Assembly: GCF_002966125.1 (NCBI RefSeq) | Contig: NZ_CP027062.1 | Span: 62,001-126,000 of the forward strand | Length of the DNA stretch: 64,000 bases | Direction: 5' to 3' | Origin: Pukyongia salina | GTDB lineage: Bacteria; Bacteroidota; Bacteroidia; Flavobacteriales; Flavobacteriaceae | Shown here: piece by piece, positions 24,435 to 32,509 of the stretch | Position numbering within the stretch: the first letter of the stretch is position 1 | How the letters are laid out: each line of letters opens with the position of its first letter | Notes under the pieces: model-generated | Seen by the model: the letters and a program-made list of their open reading frames with translations, nothing else | What the model was told of the DNA's origin: nothing | The model's database searches: none | Made by a program: the position numbers and the translations under genes

Positions 24435-25811
24435 ATGAAACGACCATTCACCTTTTTGATGCTGGGATTATTTTTAATTGGAGCCTTCCCTGCATTTGCG
24501 CAGCCCTTTACTCTTGATAAAGAGATTAAGCCCATTGAGCTAAAGTTAACAGATGACACCCGAAGTGGTCATGAAGGTGAAAAGGGTATAGTGTTCTTCA
24601 ATCGAATAACCGATTCAACCACTTATCATTACGCTACCGGACACACCATGTTTCAGATGGTAGATGTACTGGTAACCAGTATAGATGGTAGTCCTTTAAA
24701 AGTAAGTTTGAACCAGGACATCTGGAATGACGATAAGAATGAAAAACAAACAAATTCCTCGCCCGACAATACAGTCAATTTCAAACTTAGGGCGCAAGGT
24801 AGTTTTGGGATAAAAATTGAAACTGATAAACCAAGTAATTCCCTTTACAGTATCGCTGTAATTGCCAGCCCTGAGAAAAAAGGATATCTGGGCAGTGCAT
24901 TCAGAAAGATCAAGAAGAGTGAAATGAAATCTGGAGGTGATGCTTCCCCGGAAAATTCGGGTGATGGCGAAAGCAGCAATACAATGCTATATATATTATT
25001 AGGTGTGGCCGTACTTGTCATCGCCTTCCTGGCCGGAAGACTACTTGGAAATAAAAGTAAAAAGGCGACAATTATTCTATGGCTGCTCTTCACCATGCCA
25101 TTTAGCGCATATGCACAGGGTGATGGCGGTGTCTTTCTCACTATGGCACAATTCGAGGACTATAAAACAGGAGTGGAAAGCACTCATGCAAATTTATTAA
25201 GAAAACTGGAAATACTTGAAAGTGAAAGAAGTGCAGTCGACAGAACTATTGGGGATATCAACGCGAATATCACCAAGATAAGGAGTGCATGGACCTCGGT
25301 CAAGGCATTGTACAGTTCATATACCGGATTGAGCAGCTGCCTTAGTTCTACTCCCCCTGCAGGAAGCCCCACAATTCCATCGATCTGTACAGATCTAAGT
25401 TTCGATGAAGAAGGCGAAATACTGGAAGAACAAGACGAAGAATGTGCAAGTTGCTTCATGGAGGCACGTAGAAGATTTAATCAAACCCGTTACGTGTTCG
25501 AACAATTGGCGACCATTTATAAATGTACCAAAAAATTCACCGATGCGGCTATAGCTTTTGGGGATAATACTTCAGGTGTGCACGGGGTAGCCGGAATGGC
25601 CTGGCAGGCGGAACGAATTAAAATAGAAAAATCAGTTGAAGAACTGCAGGCGGCTTATGACAATAAATACAATGAACTCATCCAGTCGTTGGCCGACGAT
25701 ATGATGGAACTAAATATTTGTGAAGCAAAATTTGGTGTAGAAGACTGGTACGACCGTTTCGGTTATATGTACTTTGAGTTTATGAAGGAGAAATATCAAC
25801 GAAAGGATTAA
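24435..25811 (+). CDS. Exported two-part protein with internal signal-like segment
   Basis: I do not recognise the family. 458 aa. Residues 1-22 form a signal peptide (cleavage at AFAQ). Residues 23-180 are a soluble beta-rich domain. Residues 184-203 form a membrane helix (MLYILLGVAVLVIAFLAG), then KSKK, then a second hydrophobic segment ending MPFSAYAQG, which itself looks like a signal peptidase site. Residues 235-458 are helical with a coiled coil (240-290) and seven Cys, including a CASC pair near 338. If the second site is cut, two exported proteins arise. A stop-to-lipoprotein gap of 3 bp links it to the next gene. Confidence 0.7.
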   Translation: MKRPFTFLMLGLFLIGAFPAFAQPFTLDKEIKPIELKLTDDTRSGHEGEKGIVFFNRITDSTTYHYATGHTMFQMVDVLVTSIDGSPLKVSLNQDIWNDDKNEKQTNSSPDNTVNFKLRAQGSFGIKIETDKPSNSLYSIAVIASPEKKGYLGSAFRKIKKSEMKSGGDASPENSGDGESSNTMLYILLGVAVLVIAFLAGRLLGNKSKKATIILWLLFTMPFSAYAQGDGGVFLTMAQFEDYKTGVESTHANLLRKLEILESERSAVDRTIGDINANITKIRSAWTSVKALYSSYTGLSSCLSSTPPAGSPTIPSICTDLSFDEEGEILEEQDEECASCFMEARRRFNQTRYVFEQLATIYKCTKKFTDAAIAFGDNTSGVHGVAGMAWQAERIKIEKSVEELQAAYDNKYNELIQSLADDMMELNICEAKFGVEDWYDRFGYMYFEFMKEKYQRKD

Positions 25812-25814
25812 GCG

Positions 25815-26225
25815 ATGAAGTATGTATCGAAATTTTTAATCTTTGCTTGTGCAACCGTACTTCTGGTTAATTGTAAATCGGTGTCACCCACTGCAGAAGT
25901 TCCTTCCACCTCACAATCGATCGTTGGCTCATGGGAGGGTTGTGATGGACGTATCGTAACCTTTACGAAAGATGATGAAGGCAAGTATTTAGGTAGATAT
26001 ACGGCCCTGGGTAAACTTGGAACTTATCAATTCACCAAAGACGAGATAGGATATGAAGTGATGCAGAAAGGTACGGGTACCTATACTGGAAAGGTAAAAT
26101 GGAAGGATACCTCCGGGTACGAATCCTGGAGAAAAGTGGAAATTACTATTGAGAATAATGTCTATTCAGATTCCGGTTCGGATCGCTGTAGCAGAGAAAT
26201 GAAACGAGTTAAAACAACCTCCTGA
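25815..26225 (+). CDS. Small lipoprotein, 136 aa
   Basis: Signal with lipobox LLVNC (Cys about 20). The mature domain is beta-rich with regularly spaced Gly, Trp and Tyr (GSWEGCDGRIVTF, GTGTYTGKVKW), resembling a small beta-barrel or lipocalin-like fold, but I cannot assign a family. Three further Cys (near 44 and 128) may form a disulfide. It is 3 bp after the two-part exported protein gene and probably works with it at the envelope. Confidence 0.65.
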   Translation: MKYVSKFLIFACATVLLVNCKSVSPTAEVPSTSQSIVGSWEGCDGRIVTFTKDDEGKYLGRYTALGKLGTYQFTKDEIGYEVMQKGTGTYTGKVKWKDTSGYESWRKVEITIENNVYSDSGSDRCSREMKRVKTTS

Positions 26226-26280
26226 ACAAGGTGAAATTGAAAATTGACTGCTATAGGGATTGATCTTAATAATATTCCTG

Positions 26281-26314
26281 AAAAAAAAGTGACACTTTAA
26301 GTGTCACTTTTTTC
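26281..26314. terminator. Bidirectional terminator
   Basis: Perfect stem AAGTGACACTT / AAGTGTCACTT flanked by A and T tracts, lying between the lipoprotein gene and the convergent DsrE gene; it can stop transcription from both sides. Confidence 0.88.
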
Positions 26315-26338
26315 AATTAATCAAATATGTCAAAACAA

Positions 26339-26815
26339 CTATATAAACAATAAATGAGTCCCTTCCTGATCTGCTCTCGCATAAAAATCGCCTATGGTCA
26401 AGATTCCATCTAATTCATCTATAAGATCTTCTCTTTCCAAATGGAACATATCTATGGCAAGTTTACAGCCCCATAACTTACACCCTGAATCTGATAGAAT
26501 CTCTAAAAATTCTCCTACAGGTGGCATATCCAGTTTCTCCATTTCCTTTTTCATCATTTTTGTGGCTAATGCTTCTACTCCCGGCAATCCGCCAACCATA
26601 GTAGGCATGTGTAATGCCGGATTACCCACAGTGGCAACACGCAGGTGTTCCAGTTTTTTCTTTTGAATTGCCTCCAAACCAAAGAAAGTGAAAAAGATCT
26701 CAGATTCAATTCCTTCCATTCTCGCCCCATTTGCCATTACAAATGCAGCATAGGCGTTCTCGATCGTTCCTTTAGACAGTATAAAGAGCATTTTTTTAAC
26801 CTTGGTATCACTCAT
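26339..26815 (-). CDS. DsrE-family sulfur carrier-like protein
   Basis: 158 aa, DsrE/DsrF-like Rossmann-type fold. The opening KKMLFILSKGTIENAYAAFVMANGA is typical of DsrE2-like or membrane-linked DsrE proteins, and a Cys pair lies in SGCKLWGCKLAID (near residues 110-115), the position where DsrE-type proteins carry persulfide sulfur. Third gene of the SQR-DsrC-DsrE operon. Proposed role: receive sulfane sulfur from the SQR-like oxidoreductase and pass it to the DsrC-like protein. Gap to the dsrC-like gene is 36 bp. Confidence 0.83.
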   Translation of the reverse strand: MSDTKVKKMLFILSKGTIENAYAAFVMANGARMEGIESEIFFTFFGLEAIQKKKLEHLRVATVGNPALHMPTMVGGLPGVEALATKMMKKEMEKLDMPPVGEFLEILSDSGCKLWGCKLAIDMFHLEREDLIDELDGILTIGDFYARADQEGTHLLFI

Positions 26816-26851
26816 GATATAAAATTTAAATTATAATTCGGTCAAAAGTCG

Positions 26852-27160
26852 TTAAATACAACTTTTAGGTTTCGGTATTCCGGCGATAAGTGTAGATACT
26901 TTTAAAGGACCTCCGGGGAAAAGACTATAAAACTCCTTTATATCTATCACTCCACTTTTTTTAATGCCTCGTATAGATAAAGGTTCTTCTTTGCGGTATT
27001 TTTCGTGTAGAAAATCTATCACTTCCCAATGACGATCTGTGAGTGAAATAGAGTTTTCATCTGCAAGAGATTTCCCTATTTCCTTGTCCCATTGATTAAA
27101 ATCCAGAAGATACCCTTCTTCGTTTACATCTATCTCGCGTTGTGCAATTAACTTTTTCAT
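26852..27160 (-). CDS. TusE/DsrC-family sulfur relay protein
   Basis: 102 aa, normal length. The family C-terminus LFPGGP...AGIPKPKSC-I is present; the penultimate Cys (C101) is the sulfur-carrying residue. The second DsrC cysteine ten or eleven residues earlier is replaced (T in KVSTLIAG), which makes it TusE-like instead of a true dissimilatory DsrC. Middle gene between the SQR-like enzyme (15-bp gap) and DsrE. No dsrAB genes are in view, so trafficking of sulfane sulfur, not sulfite reduction, is the likely job. Confidence 0.88.
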   Translation of the reverse strand: MKKLIAQREIDVNEEGYLLDFNQWDKEIGKSLADENSISLTDRHWEVIDFLHEKYRKEEPLSIRGIKKSGVIDIKEFYSLFPGGPLKVSTLIAGIPKPKSCI

Positions 27161-27175
27161 GGTCGTATATATTTA

Positions 27176-28420
27176 TTAATTAACTTCTTGAAACTTCTTT
27201 CCTTTCTCACTCATGGTCGCAGAAACAAAAGGAATGTGTACCCCTTTTATCAGCATATTCCAGTAGACCCATCTAAAAGCCATTTTACCCATGTGGTTGG
27301 CTCTGCTCTCCTTAAGCAGTCGTAACGGACCTACACCGGGAAATGGAAATGTTCCTTCCACCGGTTCGTGTGTATAATTAAAATCGATCAACAAGGCCTT
27401 ACCGTTTCCTGTTTCGATAAAACAATTTGCATGGCCATCGAATTCTTCTTTTAGTTCCTCTCCCTTGATAAAGCGCAGAATATTATCCGTCAAGATTTCG
27501 GCCTCGAAATGAGCCACAGATCCGGCCTTGGAAGCAGGAATGTTAGTGGCATCACCAATTGCGAAGATATTCTCATGGTCTAAAGTTTGAAGAGATCCTT
27601 TATTTGTAGGGATAAAATTAAGATCGTCTCCCATTCCCGAACGTTCAATCAAAGCATCACCCATATTGGTAGGTACCGTGACCAGAAGGTCGTATTCTAC
27701 TTCTTTATCTGCATAGTCGATAATCTTATTATTCTCGTAATCTACACGTTCAATATTGAAGTCGGTTACCTCCTTAATATTCTTTTCTTCCAATAAATAA
27801 TGTAGTGTTTTAGTGGCTGTAGGTTTGGTAAAAGCACCTCCAAGAGGGGTCACAAAGGTAATATCTACTTTGTCTCGCATTCCTTTATGTTTGAAATACG
27901 AATCGGCCAGGAAGGCAAATTCCAGAGGAGCTACCGGACATTTAATAGGCATTTCGGTAATATGAACCACTAATTTACCACCCTCCCACTCGCGCAATTT
28001 ATCTCGCAATGCCTTAGCACCTTCGTAGGTGTAGAAATCGAAGATATTCTTATACCACATTGGGCCATTCATACCTTCAATTTCATCTGGAGCTGTTTTC
28101 GACCCGGTTGCAACAATTAGTATGTCGTACTCTAATTTGTCCTTGTCTTCCAGAATAACCGTATTAGTTTCGGGTTGAATGAGTTCTATTTTCTTCTGAA
28201 TATATTCGGCCCCTTTTGGAATAAATTTCTTGCCATTCTTCTTTACCTGTTTCGTGGTATAAATATCGAACGGCAGAAATAAAAACCCCGGTTGATAATA
28301 ATGTGTTTTATATTGATCTACAATTGTGATCTTCCATTCTTTCTTCGGAAGTTTTTTAATCATATGATTCGCCATCATGGTACCTGCTGTACCGGCTCCA
28401 AGAATTACTAAGTTTTTCAT
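27176..28420 (-). CDS. Sulfide:quinone oxidoreductase-like flavoprotein
   Basis: 414 aa. FAD-binding GAGTAG motif at residues 8-13, a second dinucleotide-type ATGSKT near 105, and IFAIGDATN near 285. Two cysteines sit where SQR has its essential pair: C161 in IKCPVAPLEF and C333 in HANCFIE; the third SQR cysteine (about 128) is absent, as in some functional relatives. Expected reaction: oxidise sulfide, pass electrons to quinone at the inner membrane and load sulfane sulfur. First gene of the operon with DsrC- and DsrE-like proteins, under a TGAY-N4-RTCA promoter, so likely induced with the stress set. Confidence 0.87.
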   Translation of the reverse strand: MKNLVILGAGTAGTMMANHMIKKLPKKEWKITIVDQYKTHYYQPGFLFLPFDIYTTKQVKKNGKKFIPKGAEYIQKKIELIQPETNTVILEDKDKLEYDILIVATGSKTAPDEIEGMNGPMWYKNIFDFYTYEGAKALRDKLREWEGGKLVVHITEMPIKCPVAPLEFAFLADSYFKHKGMRDKVDITFVTPLGGAFTKPTATKTLHYLLEEKNIKEVTDFNIERVDYENNKIIDYADKEVEYDLLVTVPTNMGDALIERSGMGDDLNFIPTNKGSLQTLDHENIFAIGDATNIPASKAGSVAHFEAEILTDNILRFIKGEELKEEFDGHANCFIETGNGKALLIDFNYTHEPVEGTFPFPGVGPLRLLKESRANHMGKMAFRWVYWNMLIKGVHIPFVSATMSEKGKKFQEVN

Positions 28421-28469
28421 GCGTTAATTTTTTGTCTGCTGAAGGTTCTTCCTCAGGCTTTCTACGGAG

Positions 28470-28512
28470 TAAAATTAAGAGCGTTCCCATAGAATATTTA
28501 TGACTTTCGTCA
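28470..28512 (-). promoter_or_regulatory. Promoter of SQR-DsrC-DsrE operon with TGAY-N4-RTCA operator
   Basis: Reverse strand TGACGAAAGTCA (28512-28501) and TAATTTTA (28477-28470); 29.5 bp. Predicted start near 28465, 45 bp before the ATG. Confidence 0.74.
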
Positions 28513-28549
28513 TGATTCTAATTCCAGAGGACAATGAAGATCGCGTCAA

Positions 28550-28592
28550 TGACAATGATCATATATCTTGAAAATTCTCGGCAATAGATTTG
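28550..28592 (+). promoter_or_regulatory. Promoter of fadL-like gene with TGAY-N4-RTCA operator
   Basis: TGACAATGATCA (28550-28561) and TAGATTTG (28585-28592); 29.5 bp. Predicted start near 28597, 86 bp before the ATG. Unlike the kinase/TerB pair, this divergent pair uses two separate operators 49 bp apart. Confidence 0.75.
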
Positions 28593-28682
28593 TTACGATC
28601 ACTGAATATTAATCACAACTACGCCGTAAAATTCTTTCCCTGAATAGGACAAAATTTTACGGGAGTTGTAAAATCATAAACT

Positions 28683-30008
28683 ATGAAAAACTTCGTAAGC
28701 ATACTGGTGTTCTTGTTCTCAATAGCAGTCTATTCACAGGCAGGTCACATCATGCAGGGCGTTGGCTCTGTAAACATGTCTATGGGTGGTGCGGCGACCG
28801 GACAACCCACAGATATCTCGGGTGCCCTGCACTGGAATCCGGCTACTATCTCAACCTTCAATGAAGACATATTAAAGTTCGATATCGGACTTTTCTTCTC
28901 TTCACCCGAACTTAGTTCGACAGTTCCTGTATTCGATGATATGGGTCAACCCACAGGACAATTCTTTAGCGGTGTAACAGAAGATGACCGTGGTGTTTCT
29001 CCTATGCCGGCCCTGGCAATGGTATGGGGTGCAAACGATAGTAAGCATACCTTTGGGGCATCTGCATTTGGTATTAGTGGTTTTGGTGTGACCTTTCCAG
29101 AAAACGCTTTAAACCCTATTAACACACCCCAAAGTATGGGTGGTTTTGGAAGAATCGAATCAGACTATATTCTATTACAGATCGGGTTCGCCTGGGCCTA
29201 TGAGATCTCGGAACAGTTTTCCATAGGTATTCAACCAACATTCGATTACGCAACTCTGGAACTAATGCCAAATCCAACAGCTAACCCTACTCTTGCAGGT
29301 TATCCTTCCACAGATAAAGCCACTGCATTAGGATTTGGTGCACAAATAGGTCTTTATTACGACACAGGTGTAGGATTTAAGTTTGGTACTTCCTATAAAA
29401 CCACGCAGTATTTCGGCGATTTCGAATTCGATAATACCTATTTAAATGGTGCTACCGCAACCAATAAATTCAATATGGATTATCCTGCCATCTGGTCGGT
29501 AGGTGCTGGTTTTTCTGAAGGCGATTTCGACATCGCCCTCGATTACCGATTAGTTGATTACGAAAACACAGATGGATTTTCGGAAACGGGATGGACACCC
29601 ACCGCTTCTGTTGCGGGATTTGGATGGAAGAATATAAGTATAATTTCGGCGGGTATTCAATATAAAGGAGTTGAAAAACTTCCATTACGTCTTGGATATA
29701 CTTACAGTTCCAACCCAATCGAGAGTGATGTGGCATTCTTCAATATCCCGGCAACAGCCATAATAGAGAATGCATTTCAGTTTGGTCTCAGTTACGAGGT
29801 CAGCGATGCTGTAAGGCTTGATGGTGTATACCATTACGGTTCGAGCGCCGGAGCTACTTCGGGGCCATTACTAAATCCACTGTTCATAGCCAATTATCCT
29901 CCCTATGGAGCCATTCCCGGTAGCGAGGTGTCTTATGATATGACCACCTCCATGGTGATGGTAGGTGTGAGTTATACTTTTAAGACGACGGAGAAAGAGA
30001 CTGAGTAA
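28683..30008 (+). CDS. OmpP1/FadL-family outer membrane protein
   Basis: 441 aa; signal peptide 1-18 (cleavage near VYSQ). The plug-like start (GHIMQGVGSVNMSMGGAATG) with the conserved NPA in HWNPATIS and the alternating beta strands to the C-terminus are typical of FadL transporters, which move fatty acids or aromatic hydrocarbons across the outer membrane. Ends in an aromatic strand (VGVSYTFKTTEKETE, slightly extended past the usual terminal Phe). Divergent from the SQR operon and predicted to share its regulator. Confidence 0.9.
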   Translation: MKNFVSILVFLFSIAVYSQAGHIMQGVGSVNMSMGGAATGQPTDISGALHWNPATISTFNEDILKFDIGLFFSSPELSSTVPVFDDMGQPTGQFFSGVTEDDRGVSPMPALAMVWGANDSKHTFGASAFGISGFGVTFPENALNPINTPQSMGGFGRIESDYILLQIGFAWAYEISEQFSIGIQPTFDYATLELMPNPTANPTLAGYPSTDKATALGFGAQIGLYYDTGVGFKFGTSYKTTQYFGDFEFDNTYLNGATATNKFNMDYPAIWSVGAGFSEGDFDIALDYRLVDYENTDGFSETGWTPTASVAGFGWKNISIISAGIQYKGVEKLPLRLGYTYSSNPIESDVAFFNIPATAIIENAFQFGLSYEVSDAVRLDGVYHYGSSAGATSGPLLNPLFIANYPPYGAIPGSEVSYDMTTSMVMVGVSYTFKTTEKETE

Positions 30009-30061
30009 TTAGAAAATATTTTAACAATTCGATAAATTGTAAAATTCAATTCACTCCAATT

Positions 30062-30091
30062 AAAAACCAGACATATAATTGTCTGGTTTTT
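30062..30091. terminator. Bidirectional terminator between fadL and the CPBP protease gene
   Basis: 12-bp stem AAAAACCAGACA / TGTCTGGTTTTT around a TATAAT loop, with A and T tracts in both directions. Confidence 0.9.
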
Positions 30092-30124
30092 AAATTTATA
30101 GCAATCAACACTTCATATTTCGAT

Positions 30125-30913
30125 TTAAGCGATTTGTTTGTCGTTTTGCATCCAAATTGTGCTTTTAGTGATATAAAACGGTTTTCCCTTAAGTTTTTTA
30201 TAAAAAACCGTAAGCGTAAAAATTAAAACAATAGTCACAATTCTAAATACATTCGCGTAGGTGTTACCTAATGCGTTATCACTCACGGCAAATAATAACC
30301 ATGAAAGGTTCATAAAGAAATGCAGGCCAATAGGTACCCAAATATTAAATTTCCATTCAACATAAACCCATGCGAAAATAATAGCCCCGATAAAAGTGGT
30401 CAAGAAGATACCAACTAAAGTCGCCACATCCTGACTTTGATATAAATGTATAGTTGCAAACAACAATGCACCGGCGATGATTGATGGGATAAATCCGAGG
30501 CGGGTAAATCTAAATGGTAAGCCAAAAAGATATGCACGGAAATAAAGCTCTTCAAAAAATGCAGCTGCAATACACGAAATTAAAAACTCATTTAAGCTGA
30601 TCGTTACATTAACAGAGAAAAAAAACGCAAAGCCAATAAACATTGGCGCCGTGCAGAGAAATGAAAAAGTAAAGCCTTCAATAATTGATCGACTTAAACC
30701 TAGGCTTATAAAAATATTCTTCCGTTTACTAACAATCGAGGCTCCAATAATTAATGGAATTCCAAAGAACAAATAACTAAGGTTGTGACTTATTCCTTTG
30801 TTATTGATAAAGGAATCGATAAATGTTCTCACCCTATTAAAATACAGATCATCCAAATAGAAATAGAGCACAAAAAATAAAAGTATAACAAGGAGATTTT
30901 TATATCTTATCAT
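30125..30913 (-). CDS. CPBP-family intramembrane metalloprotease-like protein
   Basis: 262 aa from the preferred ATG at 30913; an upstream ATG at 31039 would add 42 residues without membrane character or homology-like pattern. Seven or eight hydrophobic helices. The motif EELYFR (E-E-x-x-x-R) and later HLYQS and GLHFFMN histidine motifs are those of the Abi/CAAX-protease family, which cleaves in the membrane. Target unknown. Single gene with a terminator on its 3' side. Confidence 0.8.
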   Translation of the reverse strand: MIRYKNLLVILLFFVLYFYLDDLYFNRVRTFIDSFINNKGISHNLSYLFFGIPLIIGASIVSKRKNIFISLGLSRSIIEGFTFSFLCTAPMFIGFAFFFSVNVTISLNEFLISCIAAAFFEELYFRAYLFGLPFRFTRLGFIPSIIAGALLFATIHLYQSQDVATLVGIFLTTFIGAIIFAWVYVEWKFNIWVPIGLHFFMNLSWLLFAVSDNALGNTYANVFRIVTIVLIFTLTVFYKKLKGKPFYITKSTIWMQNDKQIA

Positions 30914-31120
30914 AGTATATATAATTTTATTATGGGATAAATCCTTTAAAAGGATCTCCCATTTTTTCTCAAATAAATTGCCCGTCGGCAACTTGAAAAG
31001 TTTCAAATTTATTTGATGAATTTCCATAAAGAACTGCAAACGGGCGATAAAGAAAAAGCAAGTTTTCCAGTATTCGATATTAGCTTAAATAAACAACCTC
31101 AATAAGTAGATTGCTAGTTT

Positions 31121-31504
31121 TTAATTTTTTGGTTTTATTAAAACCGGGTAGGAAAGTTTCGCCAAACAAAACGCTGCAATTGCCATGACTAGGTCTCTTA
31201 CAGCAACATCCAGATAGATCCCACTAAAAATTAGAAGTAAAGCGATGAGGATAAGCCAGGCCATAACAACTATTGCTCCTATTGCCGGACGAGCAAACAC
31301 TAATGCTCCGGCAACTATTTCTATAATCCCCACAACCATCAATACTGCCGAAACATCTATCGGCAGTGCATCGGCCATACCGGGAGAAAAGTACAGTGAC
31401 CAGTCGGTTAAAATGTTGGTAAACTTATCCAATCCGGCCACTATAGGCACTATACCAAATGTATAATACAACAACTTTTTAACTATTAAAGTTTTTGATT
31501 CCAT
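31121..31504 (-). CDS. DoxX-like four-helix membrane protein
   Basis: 127 aa with four hydrophobic segments (about residues 8-28, 47-70, 74-97, 100-120); the KLLYYTFGIVPIVAGLDKF opening is typical of DoxX/MauE-like proteins of Bacteroidota. Proposed to take part in membrane redox or sulfur chemistry; no catalytic residue is evident. It has its own ECF-type promoter (31532-31558), making it a member of the sigma factor's regulon. Confidence 0.82.
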   Translation of the reverse strand: MESKTLIVKKLLYYTFGIVPIVAGLDKFTNILTDWSLYFSPGMADALPIDVSAVLMVVGIIEIVAGALVFARPAIGAIVVMAWLILIALLLIFSGIYLDVAVRDLVMAIAAFCLAKLSYPVLIKPKN

Positions 31505-31531
31505 TCTTATTAATTTTAGTTACCACTTTTG

Positions 31532-31558
31532 GATGCATAAAGTGATTTTCGGTTACAT
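31532..31558 (-). promoter_or_regulatory. ECF-type promoter of the DoxX-like gene
   Basis: Reverse strand ATGTAACC (31558-31551), 14 bp, GCATC (31536-31532). Same elements and spacing as the sigma factor's own promoter. Start predicted near 31525, 21 bp before the ATG. Confidence 0.78.
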
Positions 31559-31607
31559 AAAATGCCAGATTACCAGAAAATTAAATTGAACGTAAAAGAA
31601 ATAGAAT

Positions 31608-31635
31608 TGCCTTCATTTTAAATAAAATGAAGGCA
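31608..31635. repeat. Inverted repeat between doxX promoter and sigma gene end
   Basis: Arms TGCCTTCATTTT / AAAATGAAGGCA around AAAT. It lies 63 bp past the sigma gene stop. No strong T tract follows on the reverse strand, so it is at best a weak terminator or an mRNA 3' stem. Confidence 0.5.
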
Positions 31636-31697
31636 TGTTAAATTGCGGACTAAGTATGTTTATTTAGGTAAAGGAAAAGGGGTGAAAAATTATTAAA

Positions 31698-32366
31698 CTA
31701 GACCTTAGGATACCTCTTATTGAGGTATTCCATCACATTGGCAACGATCCTGTCACATTTTGAATCCCCAAATTCAAATATGTTCTTAAATCCTGTGAGA
31801 TTTAATAAAGAATCCTTGAGCATCGTTCGAGCTCTGTGCAATCGCACTTTCACATTACTTTTTGTGAGATCCAAACAGCTTGATATTTCGGAAATACCTA
31901 ACCCTTCAACTTCTTTGAGCATATATACTATTTTATATTTCTCTGGGAGTTCGTCTATGGCTTTTTCCATAAAATTAGAATATTCTATATGCATTGTCTT
32001 AAGTTCAGGGTTCATAATGGTGCGATCTTCAATTTGAAGTACTGTATCTTCTTGATGCAAAGAGATAGCCTGATATTTTGATTTTCTTTTTTTCTGCAAC
32101 GCTTCATTTATACCAATTCTAACTAGCCATGTTGAAAATCTGGCGTCATGCTTAAATTGGTATAACTTTTCGAAGGCTTTTATATAGGTGTCCTGCATAA
32201 TGTCTTCTACATCATTCTCTATATCCACATAACTTCTGATCGTTCTATATAACAGCTGGTTATATTTACGCATAAGTAATTCAAACAAGTCGATTTCTCC
32301 ATTTAGTACATGTTGAATAATAAGGGCCTCATTTAACTCTGTATTAGTTGATTTGCTAGCATTCAT
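31698..32366 (-). CDS. ECF-type RNA polymerase sigma factor with C-terminal CDRIV extension
   Basis: 222 aa from ATG 32366. Longer frames start at GTG 32393 or ATG 32384, but the gene's own ECF-type -10 element overlaps 32387-32391 and transcription should begin near 32380, which favours ATG 32366. Region 2 (LYRTIRSYVDIENDVEDIMQDTYIKAF) and region 4 (EKYKIVYMLKEVEGLGISEISSCL, with KSNVKVRLHRARTML) are clear. The tail FGDSKCDRIVANVMEYL is an extension seen in some sigma factors and may replace a separate anti-sigma factor, since none is encoded nearby. Likely recognises TTGTAAC(C)-N14-GCATC and activates itself. Confidence 0.88.
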   Translation of the reverse strand: MNASKSTNTELNEALIIQHVLNGEIDLFELLMRKYNQLLYRTIRSYVDIENDVEDIMQDTYIKAFEKLYQFKHDARFSTWLVRIGINEALQKKRKSKYQAISLHQEDTVLQIEDRTIMNPELKTMHIEYSNFMEKAIDELPEKYKIVYMLKEVEGLGISEISSCLDLTKSNVKVRLHRARTMLKDSLLNLTGFKNIFEFGDSKCDRIVANVMEYLNKRYPKV

Positions 32367-32386
32367 ATCGATATTATTTATCATTA

Positions 32387-32413
32387 GATGCACAATTTTC
32401 CTTGAGGTTACAA
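32387..32413 (-). promoter_or_regulatory. ECF-type autoregulatory promoter of the sigma gene
   Basis: Reverse strand TTGTAACC (32413-32406), 14 bp, GCATC (32391-32387). Overlaps head-to-head with the promoter of the reductase-folE operon, their -35 elements forming an 8-bp-armed palindrome (32405-32425). Confidence 0.8.
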
Positions 32414-32416
32414 GAT

Positions 32417-32443
32417 CTGTAACCTTTCACGGTAAACTTCATC
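32417..32443 (+). promoter_or_regulatory. ECF-type promoter of the reductase-folE operon
   Basis: CTGTAACC (32417-32424), 14 bp, TCATC (32439-32443); one base of the -10 differs from the other members. Start predicted near 32450. Confidence 0.7.
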
Positions 32444-32509
32444 TAAAGGTGCGATGCCCGCTATAAAAGGTGGTCGACAATTTTTTTTAATTTTTTATAA
32501 GCTAAGGTT

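Noticed and set aside
30914-31039. Longer N-terminus for the CPBP protease
   Set aside because: The added 42 residues are unlike the family and the natural membrane start is ATG 30913.
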